Below, in pieces: positions 42,657-53,187 of a stretch of 64,000 nt of DNA. Source of the DNA: Aplidium turbinatum (taxonomy: Eukaryota > Chordata > Ascidiacea > Aplousobranchia > Polyclinidae); contig OU964925.1 of NCBI GenBank assembly GCA_918807975.1, forward strand, positions 32,151,608-32,215,607. Direction: 5' to 3'. A program made the translations under genes and the position numbers. A model generated the notes under the pieces. The model was not told the origin of the DNA. It saw only the letters and a list, made by a program, of their open reading frames with translations, and did no database searches. The stretch's first letter is position 1, and each line of letters begins with the position of its first letter.

Positions 42657-43770
42657 ACCATAATTTACCACTCATTGCAGCAAGTGGGGGCCATGGTTTA
42701 CCATTCATTGCGGTAAGTAGCGCCATAGTTTACCACTCCTTGCTGCAAGTGGGGGACATGGTTTACCACTCATTGCGGAATGTGGGGCTACAATTCACCA
42801 CTCATTACAGCAAGTGGGGGCCATGGTTTACCACTAATTTCTGCAAGGGGGCCATAGTTTACCACTCATTGCTTCAAGTGGGGCTATACTTTCCACTCAT
42901 TGCGGCCAGTTGGGCCATAGTTTACCACTCATTGCGGCAAGTGGGGCCATAGTTTACCACTCATTGCTGCAAGTTGGGCCATAGTTTACCACTCACTGCT
43001 GCAAGTGGAGCCATAGTTTACCACTCATTGCGGCAAGTGGGGCCATAGTTTACCACTTATTGTTGCAAGTGGGGCGCATAGTTTACCACTCATTGCTGCT
43101 AGTGGGCCCATAGTTTACCACTCATTGCTGCAAGTTGGGCCATTGTTTAACAACTCATTGCTGCAAGTGGGACCATGGTTTACCACTCATTGCTACAAGT
43201 GGAGCCATAGTTTACCACTCATTGCGGCAAGTGGGGCCATAGTTTACCACTCATTGCGGCAAGTGGAGCCATAGTTTACCACTCATTGCTGCAAGTGGGG
43301 CCATAGTTTACCACTCATTGCTGCAAGTGGGGCCATAGTTTACCACTCATTGCGGCAAGAGGGGCCATAGTTTACCACTCATTGCTGCAACTGGGGCCAT
43401 AGTTTACCACTCATTGCTGCAAGTGGGCCCATAGTTTACCACTCATTTCTGCAAGTGGGGCCATAGTTTACCACTCATTGCGGCAAGTGGAGCCATAGTT
43501 TACCACTCATTGCGGCAAGTGGAGCCATAGTTTAACACACATTGCTGCAAGTGGAGCCATAATTTACCCCTCATTGCTGCAAGTGGAGCTATAGTTTACC
43601 ACTCATTGCTGCAAGTGGAGCCATATTTTACCACTCATTGCTGCAAGTGGAGCCATAGTTTACCACTCATTGCTGCAAGTGGAGCTATAGTTTACCACTC
43701 ATTGCGACAAGTGAAGCCATAGTTTACCACTCATTGCTGCAAGTGGAGCCATAGTTTACCATTCATTAAT
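42657..43770. repeat. 32-bp minisatellite, about 34 copies
   Basis: Tandem units of CATAGTTTACCACTCATTGC plus TGCAAGTGGGGC. Variants alternate GCTGCAAG, GCGGCAAG and GGAGC/GGGGC. It ends 29 bases before the first supported exon of host gene 2 and so lies in its intron or leader. Unit homogeneity is high across the array. Confidence 0.95.
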
Positions 43771-43798
43771 ACAGTTATTTTCCTGTTTACTTTTTCAG

Positions 43799-46700
43799 CT
43801 TCACTTGAAAATGCAGCAAACTCCCACCAGTCAAATGTAAAAAAGAAGCAACCAAAATTTCTACACCGAGAGATATTGGTAAGCATCCTCATTATTGTGC
43901 TTGGTCATTGACATTTATCAAACTCTGTCAAGATTAATCTTTTAAATAAGCTTTCTCAGGTCTAAGGATTAAGATTCACACAATGAACCAAACAATAAGG
44001 AGCCTGGTAAACGAATAATTACAGAGACCAAGAAACAATAGTTCGATTACTGTGTGTGCAGATCGCTTGGACGTGTTGTCAATCTCCTTGTTCTAAGTGG
44101 CTATGGCTAAGTTCGAGAAATCGGCTGACACTAACATCTGATCAAGAAGTCACTGGCAATCTCTAGCAGGGATTGCATTTACACAACAATTTGTATCATG
44201 TGTTGCTGCTCACGACTTTTCATCAACTCTTCTCAGCTTTCGGTTACTTTTGCAACATTTGACATTTCCTGTGATGGAAATGTATGTTTATGTAATGTAG
44301 ATGTGATTTTTATTAAATAAAATTGTATTCTCATTATTTGTACTTCACAGCAAGTTAGTAATGGCATTGTCATAAGTAATAACATGGGATTATGACGCAG
44401 ATCACAAATCCTAAGGACGTGGACAAGTCCGCTTTACTGAAAATTTTGCAAAATAGATTCACAAATGGATTTGAAAAATGGAAAAACAGAGCTAAAGTTT
44501 TCAAAATGGCGAATCTAACCATTACAGTGATAGTTATTCTCATACAAGTAACTCAGGTAAGTTAGATGATGAAAACCTTTTAAACTCTCTTGAAAAAGAA
44601 GAAGTTCAGAATGTTTCATTATGTAGCAAGCAAGCCAAGGGAGAAAAATTAGTTTCATAATTTACAGTATAATGACCACGGGATGACATACCAATCAACT
44701 CGATTGATATATAACAATATTTCACTAGCTTTCTGTGTAGATCATAATATTCCAAATTCCATCCATATCCGAGGACGTGAAGACCATCCTTGCCACTATT
44801 CTTCCCGCGTTGACTGGAGCGATGCTTGGGATCCAACTCAAGCTAGCCTGGTCTGAGAAAGGAGCAAAGTGCAAGAAAAGTAAGTTGCTCAACTTTCACG
44901 ACAAAGGAAAGTCTTGGAAAATCATCTCAATAACCTTCTGCTCAATAACCTTCTACTTTATAACCTTCTGCTCAATAACTTTATCTCAAACGAATTAAGT
45001 TAGAATGACATCACAGCAATGGTTCCGTACTTTGCAAACGCTAAACTTGTGAGTGCATTTACTTCATTATGCATCTGCGTACGCTAGAACTCCCCAATAA
45101 AACATCATCTTATTGTAGCTCTAATTCTGGATGATTACTTTAGGTTTCGTGCACCAAACAATTTAAAAAAAACGATAAGTATTGACTCAGGGATGGAGGA
45201 ACCACGTGGGCCTCGTGGGCCTGGGCCCACCTACTTTATTTTCTGGGTGGGCCTGGCCCACCCACTTTTGAAAGCCAAATTTCTTTGAAAAGGTAGTGAA
45301 AACAGCAAATTAGAGAAGGATTTCCAAAAAAAAGCTCTTCACTCATTTGATACACACTAGTTTGATTACACAGGCCAACAAAACAATTTTGACACAAAAG
45401 GTGAGAGTCATTTCAGAGTAGACCTATTTCAGGGCCCTGATTCCAAAAATGCACTTAGTTTTTTCGAATTTTCGAAACTACCAGGAATTGAATTTCGAAC
45501 CAAGATTACATTCTTCCGTAACAAGGATAAAATTTTAAGCAGCTACTTTATTGATAGGCCTATGGTATAAATGGCCTTCGTACCTTGATGGGTGTTGCTC
45601 AGTAGGCCCATAGTAAGTCTACCATAATAAAGAGTTGCGTTTGTTCATCGATGGCTTTGTTTTGCTTATTCGTCTAGTTTGTTAAGCAAAACAATGTATG
45701 TATTTTATTTGTACTTAGTAGCTTAGTTAGTAAGTCTGATATTGTTGAAGTCAACAAATAATTATATTAAGGTGATTGATTTCAAATGGCGTTTATACAA
45801 CTCAGAAATGTGCCTAGGATTACTTTCAGTTTTGTCTATGTAATAAACGACACGATGTTAAATCTATAGGGGCTCAAAATAGCAAAAAAAATGTTTTTGC
45901 TGTAGGCAATCGTAAAAACTAAAGCCAATTCGAAAAAAAAGTGCATTTTCGGAATCAGGGGCCTCGAAATACCCTAAAATGACTCTCACATGCCGTGCCT
46001 TTAAAAAAAATTTTTTGTTTGCTGTGTTATCTTTGATAGCTCAATGATGAAATCTAATCTTCAAACTTTTCTGTTGAGCCCACTGTTGATGGGAAGCACG
46101 TGTGGGTGTGGTTGCGTGTGGTAATCTATAAATCAATCTAATTGTTCTCCAAGGTTAAAACAATGATATCATTACATACTATGCAGTGCATGCACGTCGG
46201 CCTACTGTGTAATGCTGCAGATTATTTCTCCCAGGTTGGTATTATAACTGTGTGTGTATATTGCCTTTTTATTTGTGTGTACATCGCCATATTTTGTAGA
46301 GCGCTATAGAGCAATTTAACAATTTTGTAATTTATTTGGCCAAATCGGACCCAAAAATGGAAATTTTTCGCTGGTTGGCATAAAAGGCAACCATGAAAAC
46401 ACAATGTATAAGCGATTTGAAGTATTAGGAATGCAGCAATGTTATGGGGGGTCTGGGGGGCGAAGCCCCCCAGAAGTTTGATTAACTTTGACTGCTACGC
46501 TTTTGGGCCCACCTACTTTTAAAATGGTTCCTCCATCTCTGAGTATTGTGCAATATACGTAGTTGCAGTGTCTGTAACCGACGAAAACAAATCCCTGACC
46601 TCGAATATAGGTGACGTCAGATCACATGAGCTGATTCAGTGACGTCATAGCGACAATTATTATTGATTTGATGACAGCATTTTTTGAACATAACAAATTT

Positions 46701-48441
46701 ACGCTATGCTCATAATACTGTTCTGTTGGCTGAATCACAAGAAGATCTTCAAGAAATATTGGACAATGTCAACTCAATTGGCAAAGAATTTAATATGAAA
46801 ATTAACGCTTGGATAACGCTTAAATTAAAGTTCAAATTTATCAATGCGTTTAAGGATATTGAAATGCTATATCTGGTAACACTTTTATATAATTCTGAAA
46901 CTTAAACAGTGTCACAAAAAATGGAGAAACGGATCGATGCCTTCGAGCTCTGGTCATACAGGCAAATGTTAAAAATTTTATGGAAACAAAAGATCACTAA
47001 CGATGAAGTATTATCCAAATTCAATTCAAACAAAATTCTCTTACAAGTAGTCAAAAGTAGAAAATTGAGGTATGTCGGACACACAATAAGGCAAAACTCG
47101 TTACAAAGATCATTAATAGAAGGGAAGATAAACGGTAAAAGAAACAAAGGCAGACCAAGAAAGATTTGGACATCAAACATCACTAAAAGGACAAAATTAA
47201 GTTATGAAAAAGCAGTACGAACAGCTCATGGTCGAGAACAATGGCGCATTGTATCCAACCCTCAATACGAGGAAGGAACATAATGATGATGATGAGCCTA
47301 CTATGAAGACGCAACAACGGTTTGATGAACAAAGTTGTTCATCACGACATGACAAAAACCTCTTTCGTTCGTATCCGCTTTTTGCTCTTTTTCCGCTCGC
47401 ATTTCCGCTCTCGCGAATGTGTGCCAACGCGGAAGAACGCAAACTCGTCTAATGAAAACAGATTCTCTTGTCTTAACAAAAACAAAAGTTTGTTTGTTTT
47501 TATTCGAAGTTTGGTAGCATGAGCATCTGCGCATTGTTAATATCCAGCAAACTATGAATAACAATAGTTGATAAAGATGAAAGCAGCGACACTCACGTGA
47601 CTGCAGGAGTGAAATAAGTTGTACATTGTGGGTCATTGCTTTGGCTTGGTTGTAATTTCATTATAAGTCCACGAGATATTTCCTCAAATGCGAAACTACT
47701 TCTGGATGTCTTTACATTATCCACCCAAGGTTTATCACAAAATCCCTGATGCGTGAGAGTTTACATCTCAGGTTCGGAAACGCGTGTCCTTCCGATCTTA
47801 CAACAGAACCTGCAAGGTTGTCATGGCAAACGCGCTTCCAACGCCTTTTCTCACAATAAATTCATCCACAGCTGTCAATCAGCATTTAAAAAAAAATAAA
47901 GCAAAGATTTTTTCAACGCTGGTCTAAGTCTTCTGAGCTTGTGATACAGAAAAGTTCACAATGCAACCGATTTGTAGCTCCGAGATTCCAGAGTTCGTCA
48001 GTGCCATGAGTTCGATGCCCTGTCGCGACATATCAAAAACTTTACATAAATAGTTCCCAATCTCACCCACAGCTGTCAATCAGCATGGTGTTTTTATGAT
48101 CACAAAGTGTTAGGCCTTGTAATGACGCCTCCGCTAAGCTGCATTGACACTGTCTGCTTTGTGAAGCATTGAGGGAAACGAATATCTGCAATGGGTTAAG
48201 CGCGATATAGAAAGGCGCATCATTATCAATTCTAATTCGTCGGCATTGCGGTCGTCAGAGCTAACCATTGTTCTTCCATTTAGGTGCCAGGTTGTTCAAA
48301 TCTCTCTCCGACCATACCGAATACAGAATGAAGATGATCGAGTCTGGAGGGCAAGCCAATGACATTGACCTCGTTAAGTTGTGGAACAATGCACTGTTGG
48401 CAGAAACAAAAGACGTACCCGCTTTACTTCTCGCGTATTGA
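43799..48441 (+). CDS. Host gene 2: small two-membrane-segment protein, SLATT-like layout
   Basis: Four exons join in frame: 43799-43878 (TTTTTCAG/GTAAGC), 44401-44556 (GCAG/GTAAGT), 44741-44879 (TGTAG/GTAAGT) and 48284-48441 (TTTAG, stop TGA). Phases are 1, 0, 0, 1. Exon 1 is lysine-rich (SNVKKKQPKFLHREIL). Exon 2 has a helical lead (FEKWKNRAKVFKMANL) and the first membrane segment (TITVIVILIQVTQ), which continues into exon 3 (IIIFQIP). Exon 3 holds a second segment (ILATILPALTGAMLGIQL) and a basic edge (SEKGAKCKK). Exon 4 is helical (LFKSLSDHTEYRMKM) and ends LLLAY. About 176 residues are visible. The true start is unknown: ATG 44392 reads MTQ straight into exon 2 and could be an alternative start. 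Two adjacent membrane helices followed by a helical tail recall SLATT effector proteins, which is an inference. Paralogue of the gene at 10360-17884. The last intron (3404 bp) carries a hAT and a LINE. Confidence 0.72.
45188..46541. mobile_element. hAT-type element with GGATGGAGGAACCA ends
   Basis: Terminal repeats CAGGGATGGAGGAACCA and CAGAGATGGAGGAACCA. AGTATTG lies close to both outer edges (two bases off at the left), consistent with a decayed 8-bp duplication. TGGGCCCACCTACTTT recurs near both ends, and a GGGGGGCGAAGCCCCCC block lies near the right end. It contains a pair of inverted blocks related to 25873-27882. It lies in the last intron of host gene 2. Confidence 0.75.
45350..46020. 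repeat. Second copy of the long-inverted-repeat family (ends only)
   Basis: The left block (GGTGAGAGTCATTTCAGAGTA, GGGCCCTGATTCCAAAAATG, 45400-45475) and the inverted right block (GTGCATTTTCGGAATCAGGGG, 45940-45985) match the arms of 25873-27882. The spacer lacks the KLGDQDK frame, so this looks like a deletion derivative. Confidence 0.6.
46680..47295 (+). mobile_element. LINE remnant (RTE-like), RT C-terminal half and 3' tail
   Basis: First frame 46684-46905: NLRYAHNTVLLAESQEDLQ, where the catalytic YADD is degraded to YAHN, then KEFNMKIN. Second frame 46909-47283: RIDAFELWSYRQMLKILWK, SRKLRYVGHTIRQNSLQ and RNKGRPRKIW. A stop separates the two in the region LYNSET. The element ends in an ATG/ATGATG tail (47281-47296), usual for RTE-type LINEs. 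5'-truncated. The clade is from memory of these motifs. Confidence 0.78.
47297..48280. other. No recognised feature (end of the last intron of host gene 2)
   Basis: No repeat family of this window recurs here, and no open frame with splice support was found. Confidence 0.35.
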
Positions 48442-48795
48442 TTTGTCCGGCGCTTAAGTTGCATGAGACGATTCATGGACTTTCGACTTATTTTTTTAGA
48501 TTGCCTTTGTTTTATTAGAAAACAAATCTTTTAATATATCGCTGTAGGCGATGAAGCGATGGATCTCAGCCAGTTTTTAATCATGATTCCTTTCAAAAAA
48601 TTATTTAACTTTGCGCATCCCAAAACCTTTGGAAGTTTCTATGATTAATAATTTTTCATTAATGTAGGAATTGTTTTGCTTAAATTTAAATAAGTTATTT
48701 TTAAATTCTTGCATTAAACGTCCCGTAAAATTTTTCACCAACCCCAAGGGCTCTGTTTGATTGTTTTCTTGTGGGACCTTTACAGGACAGAGAAA
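48442..48795. other. Downstream of host gene 2; no poly(A) signal seen
   Basis: Probable 3' UTR and flank. AATAAA is absent close to the stop. A minus-strand frame (48601-48981) that runs into the neighbouring SINE looks like chance. Confidence 0.4.
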
Positions 48796-48990
48796 CCTTC
48801 TTTGAGATCTCAATCCTGGCAGTTTCGCATACTTATAGAGGCTTTGAACCACTGACGCAGGCCCGATCACCGAGATTGACAGAGTGAAGTTTCCGATTGT
48901 TGGTTTTGTTGTCAGTGATTTTTTCCACCAAATGCCGCTGAATGAAGAGCAGTCCTTAAAGTACGTTTCTTTAGTGCACACTCCGAGAGT
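48796..48990 (-). repeat. SINE-B body leading into an amplified B box
   Basis: Minus-strand SINE-B body (TTTCGCATACTTATAGAGGC, CTGACGCAGGCCC, GACAGAGTGAAGTTTCC) that runs at its tRNA side into the 35-bp tandem array at 48964-49455 instead of a normal head. Confidence 0.8.
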
Positions 48991-49455
48991 CGAACCAACG
49001 TTTCTTCAGTGCACACTCCGAGAGTCGAACCGGCGTTTCTTTAGTGCACACTCCGAGAGTCGAACCAGCGTTTCTTTAGTGCACACTCCGAGAGTCGAAC
49101 CGGCGTTTCTTTAGTGCACACTCCGAGAGTCGAACCGGCGTTTCTTTAGTGCACACTCCGAGAGTCGAACCGGCGCTTCTTTAGTGCACACTCCGAGAGT
49201 CGAACCGGCGTTTCTTTAGTGCACACTCCGAGAGTCGAACCGGCATTTCTTTAGTGCACACTCCGAGAGTCGAACCGGCGTTTCTTTAGTGCACACTCCG
49301 AGAGTCGAACCGGCGTTTCTTTAGTGCACACTCCGAGAGTCGAACCGGCGTTTCTTTAGTTCACACTCCGAGAGTTGAACCGGCGTTTCTTTAGTGCACA
49401 CTCCGAGAGTCGAACCGGCGTTTCTTTAGTGCACACTCTGAGAGTCGAACCGACG
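48964..49455 (-). repeat. 35-bp minisatellite of SINE-B B boxes, about 14 copies
   Basis: Unit on the minus strand: GGTTCGACTCTCGGAGTGTG followed by CACTAAAGAAACGCC. It contains the pol III B box (GGTTCGACTCTC) of the adjacent SINE-B. Units differ by zero to three bases, so the expansion is recent or homogenised. Confidence 0.93.
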
Positions 49456-49670
49456 TTTCTTGATCTTTCTATATTTTTGCTTTTTACTCAAAGCTTTGGA
49501 ACACTTGGATAGGTCATGGCCGATGAATCTTCCAACCATCCAAAGCAGATGTTGACTGATCTGCTGATGCACACAACTTAACGCGGACCAGATCAAAAAG
49601 TTAATTTTGATAGAAACTAAATATTTGATGGGTGCAATGTTTTGAAGGTGGCCCTATATACTTTGTAAAT
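49456..49670. other. No recognised feature
   Basis: Short unique stretch between the minisatellite and the candidate frame at 49671. Confidence 0.3.
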
Positions 49671-49901
49671 ATGTCAACGTTAGGCCTAAACTTTATATTT
49701 GTATTAGCCTACAGTGTCTTTGTTTTTTGTGAATTTGTGTCTGGATTATCTTTAACTACTCTCCTATTCGTACAAGCGGCAGAGTTTGTTCTCAGCAACA
49801 TTTTATCGTTGAATTATTTTTATATTTTCCTTCTGACAACGCCATTTGCTTTTACGCTTGAAGCAGTAGTGTCTTTGCATAACTGCTCATTAAAGACATG
49901 A
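49671..49901 (+). other. Hydrophobic 76-residue open frame, doubtful gene
   Basis: ATG to TGA with two or three hydrophobic stretches (LNFIFVLAYSVFVFCEFV, YFYIFLLTTPFAFTLEAVV). No promoter, splice or poly(A) evidence, and AT-rich DNA favours such residues by chance. Confidence 0.18.
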
Positions 49902-50789
49902 ATTGAGATGTTGAATGGTTTTGCAAAGTTCTCGCATTGTTATGATTCACGTGTGATGAGATTATGAATGGGCCGCAGTAACAACGCCAACTTAACCCAT
50001 TAAAAGCCGCCATAAAATCCCGTTGCTCTTTTTGGCTGATATTTCAGCCACAAAGTTGTATTGTCATAACTTTTTAATTAGATCAAAAAAATCTAGTGAT
50101 TTTTGCTTTTTTGATGCATTTTTTTGTTTGCCTTTTAAAAGGACACCGGCCACATGGTCAAATATAAATCTCGTGATAGCCTACCTTAACAGAAGCAGGT
50201 GTTTGTTTCAGTAGAAATTTGTCAGATCTTTCTTGAAGAACGTTTAAAAATTATTGTATTAACATATTATATTCACGGTAACCAACGGCGTAGCTAGTGG
50301 GAGGGCGGTCCCCCAGTAGGCAGCCCCTCTTCCCCCCCCCTCCCCCCCAACGGTCGGCAGCTTGTGGGTGGCAGAATTTTTACATGTAAATGAAAAAGCA
50401 TAGTCAAAATCTTTTTTGAAGCGGATTTGCTGCAAATTCTATTTGATGGCTCCTACTTCACACGATCAGGGGTGGAAAAATCATAGTTTGCCACGGCGGC
50501 ACACACTTTAGCTATACGCTACTGATAGTCGTTGTCGTCGGCTCCAGCTCGTGTCCGAGCATTGGTTTCGTCGTTAAATCGAATTTGGCTTTGGATGGTG
50601 ATGTCGTATATGGCTATGGAGGCCCAGTAGATGATGGAAAATTCGTACACAAAAGTCACATTGTATGGAGGGTGAGGGACGTGGCAGTTTTAGTTTTTCT
50701 AGTGTTTCGTTTTTCTTGAGCTTTTTTTATGCTGTTTTTTTTTTTTCGAAAATTTCAGTGCTTTCCCAAGATCTTTTTCTCCAGAGTGA

Positions 50790-51270
50790 TCTGTCACTAG
50801 CAAGTTGTTCCCATCAATACAGATCAATGTTTGCATGATTGAGGGAGACTTTCAGCTGACCTTTGTACCGCATTTTTGGTCTTCCGGGAGGTCTTTTTCC
50901 TATCTCTAGTTCACCATAAAGCATTATTCGTGGAAGCCTCGTTGGGTCCATTTGCATGACATGTCCACTGTCCAGCGAAGGCGGTGTTGCAATATGGTGG
51001 CTTCTAAACTGGGCAACCTAGCGCGATCAAGGATTGCATCGTTGGTGAGACAATCTTCCCAACGAGTGCCTAGCATTTTCCTCAGTTTCCTCTGCCGGAA
51101 ATTTTCAAAACGTTTGATGTAACGGCGGTATAATGTCCAGGTTTCACAAGCATAGAGAAGGGTGGAAAGAACGACTGCTCAGAAGACCATAATTTTTGTG
51201 CAGATAGATATAGCATGGTTGTTGAAAACACGATGGTCAAGTCTTCCATAGGCACAATGTGCTGCTTTTA
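50790..51270 (-). mobile_element. LINE fragment, RT C-terminal region
   Basis: Minus-strand similarity to endonuclease-RT LINEs: VVLSTLLYACETWTLYRR, then RFENFRQRKLRKMLGTRWED and LTNDAILDRARLPSLEATIL. Several stops and frame changes. Such LINEs typically end with a C2H2-like tail, a relic of which is at 61721-61808. Confidence 0.72.
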
Positions 51271-51865
51271 TTCGATGTTAAATATTCTTTGACAGTGCAA
51301 CAAACAGCCAAAAACATTTGGCCATGTGGCCGGTGTCCTTTTAAAAGACAACAATAAATATAAAGCAAAATAAACAAACAAAAGAAGCAAAACCTTACAC
51401 AAATTAGAGTGTAGTAGGAAGCACAATAGGCTATTATAGAGTGTCAAAGTATGAACAGACATAATTTATATCTATTACTAATAGGCAATAAAACTTGCAT
51501 GTTCTTCCTCACTTCACCTCTTCCGACTTTTCTCATTTTTCAACAATCTCCAAACTTTCACAAAATCCAGAAAAAGTACGCGCTGTTCTCAAATATTGAT
51601 CAGCACCTTCCAAAACATACCCTAAACAACTACTAGCGGCTCATCTTTCTTGCTCTCTGTATTTTAAAATTAGTTTTTTCACATCTTGCCTTTTTACCAC
51701 ATCATGTGATCTGTTCAACACCTTTTGATGCAGTTACCTTTGATTCTTGCAGAGCCTATATCGTTGAGTTTGAGTTAGTCAGAAGTACTGTGCAGTTTTT
51801 GTTTTTTCCTGTTTATAGTTATAATAACCATTGTATTTTTTCAGATGTAGTAAAATTGTATATAT

Positions 51866-51912
51866 GTTATTCCTGAAGAGGACATCTTGTGATGTCGAAA
51901 ACGTTTGATACT
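51866..51912 (+). ncRNA. Hammerhead-like ribozyme motif
   Basis: CUGAAGA (51873-51879), perfect stem II GACAUC/GAUGUC with a UUGU loop, GAA, the self-complementary AACGUU and U as cleavage base. Stem I is short. A poly(A)-like AATAAA follows at 51949. It lies inside the piggyBac-type element. Confidence 0.52.
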
Positions 51913-52109
51913 TAATTTGTTGCGTAGTTTTGTGTTTTTATAAATGTAATAAACTTGAAGATGTTAAACTTGATCACGTTGCTCAGCTTCATATGCCTAT
52001 GGTTCAACTAGTAGCACGTCCAAAATCATTCAATCAAAATAGGATGATGCAATACTGAGTCATTCAAAACGATGTTCTTGTAAAAGGACATCGGTCGTAA
52101 ATGGGTTAA

Positions 52110-53061
52110 GATGGTTGCACAATATTACAATATTTTCATTAGTCATGAAAAATTCTCTCTTTTTTTTTTTAAATGTTCTTTTTTTTGTAAAATGATGCAC
52201 AGTAAGCAATAAATGCACGTAAAGTATGACCGTATTGGCAGAATGTTACTAAGTTTTAGCTGACGGATTGGAACTTTGTGTCATGGATTAATGCTTGCTG
52301 CTGCGTTAAAAAAAAGGCTGTCTAATGGTATCAGTCCAGCTCCAGCAGTTCATGCTAAGTCTAAGATCATGTTGGTTGCCCTATATAGGTTGTTCTAGGT
52401 GAATCACTGTCGCAAAAGCCCTGGCATATCCAGCTTTGTTGACTGGGTAAGTGAAGTTATGCAACAGAAGGTAAAAAAAGTTACAATTGAACGCAAACTA
52501 TGAATACGAGAACAGAATCCATTTGGTTCAACTGTGCCTTCACTCTCTTGCTCAGTAGCTGCTTGAAGTCTGCAAATTTTTCATAGTTACTTCAATCCAA
52601 TGTAAGAAAAAATCAAAACTTCCGATTCTCAGCTGCTATTTTTCTCTATGAAGTCGAATATATTTGTTGGCTGTGACCTCCACAGTACTTCCACAATACA
52701 TCAAGTTCAGCATAAGAGATATGATGCAACGCATGATATAAATTTGTAGCTTTTATTTTTGCTGAAAATTAATTTTTGGGGGCCCATTTTTCGTGTTGTT
52801 TCCCGACCAGTTCTAATTTCTCTCGGAGGCCCTGTGGTTCGCGCACGAGGATACCTCGGATGAGGCATTTGACGTCACACTAAAGTATTGTTAAATCACC
52901 TTTACCAAAGCTTTGTGGCTCCTTTACGAATCACGATAATTATTTTTAATAAAAAACAATGAACTCATACAGTTTTCTTAGAAACCATAGCGAAATAAAA
53001 CAAAGTAACTTCAGCGGGTTTAACATGATGTATTACATAGACAAATATAACATAATTAAAA
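52110..53061. other. No recognised gene
   Basis: AT-rich. A poly(T) run near 52160. No supported exon or repeat. Confidence 0.4.
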
Positions 53062-53122
53062 ATAAACTCTAACGTTTTCGACACGTAGGCTCTACGCCTA
53101 CGTGTGTCCTCATCAGAAATTA
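53062..53122 (-). ncRNA. Hammerhead-like ribozyme motif with canonical CUGAUGA
   Basis: Minus strand: CUGAUGA (53116-53110), a long stem II built from ACGUAGGC/GCCUACGU plus GAC/GUC with a two-base bulge, GAA, AACGUU and A as cleavage base. Stem I pairs AAUUU with GAGUU (two G-U pairs). This is the only copy with the most common core heptamer. Confidence 0.58.
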
Positions 53123-53187
53123 CATATCTGCAATATACATAAAATGAAAATTGTAAGGTAAATTTGACTTTGCACTATAACTGTAAC

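Larger units (their letters stand above)
49996..52105. mobile_element. piggyBac-type DNA element with TTAA target
   Basis: A 2110-bp element between TTAA sites (49992-49995, 52106-52109) with short ends CCCATTAAAAGCCG and CCCATTTACGACCG. TTAA duplication with a CCC start is the piggyBac signature. Subterminal copies of TTTTAAAAGGACACCGGCCAC occur inverted at 50135 and 51318, and a degraded one (AAAAGGACATCGGTC) is next to the right end. No transposase is visible. Inside are a LINE fragment, a G/C-rich hAT-like scrap (50285-50345) and a hammerhead-like motif. Confidence 0.72.

Noticed and set aside
44061-44167. Possible exon after GTGTGTGCAG
   Set aside because: Ends in a stop without a donor and would break the good exon 43878-44401 join.
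48601-48981. 126-residue minus-strand frame
   Set aside because: Starts inside SINE-B and runs into AT-rich flank of host gene 2; no domain.
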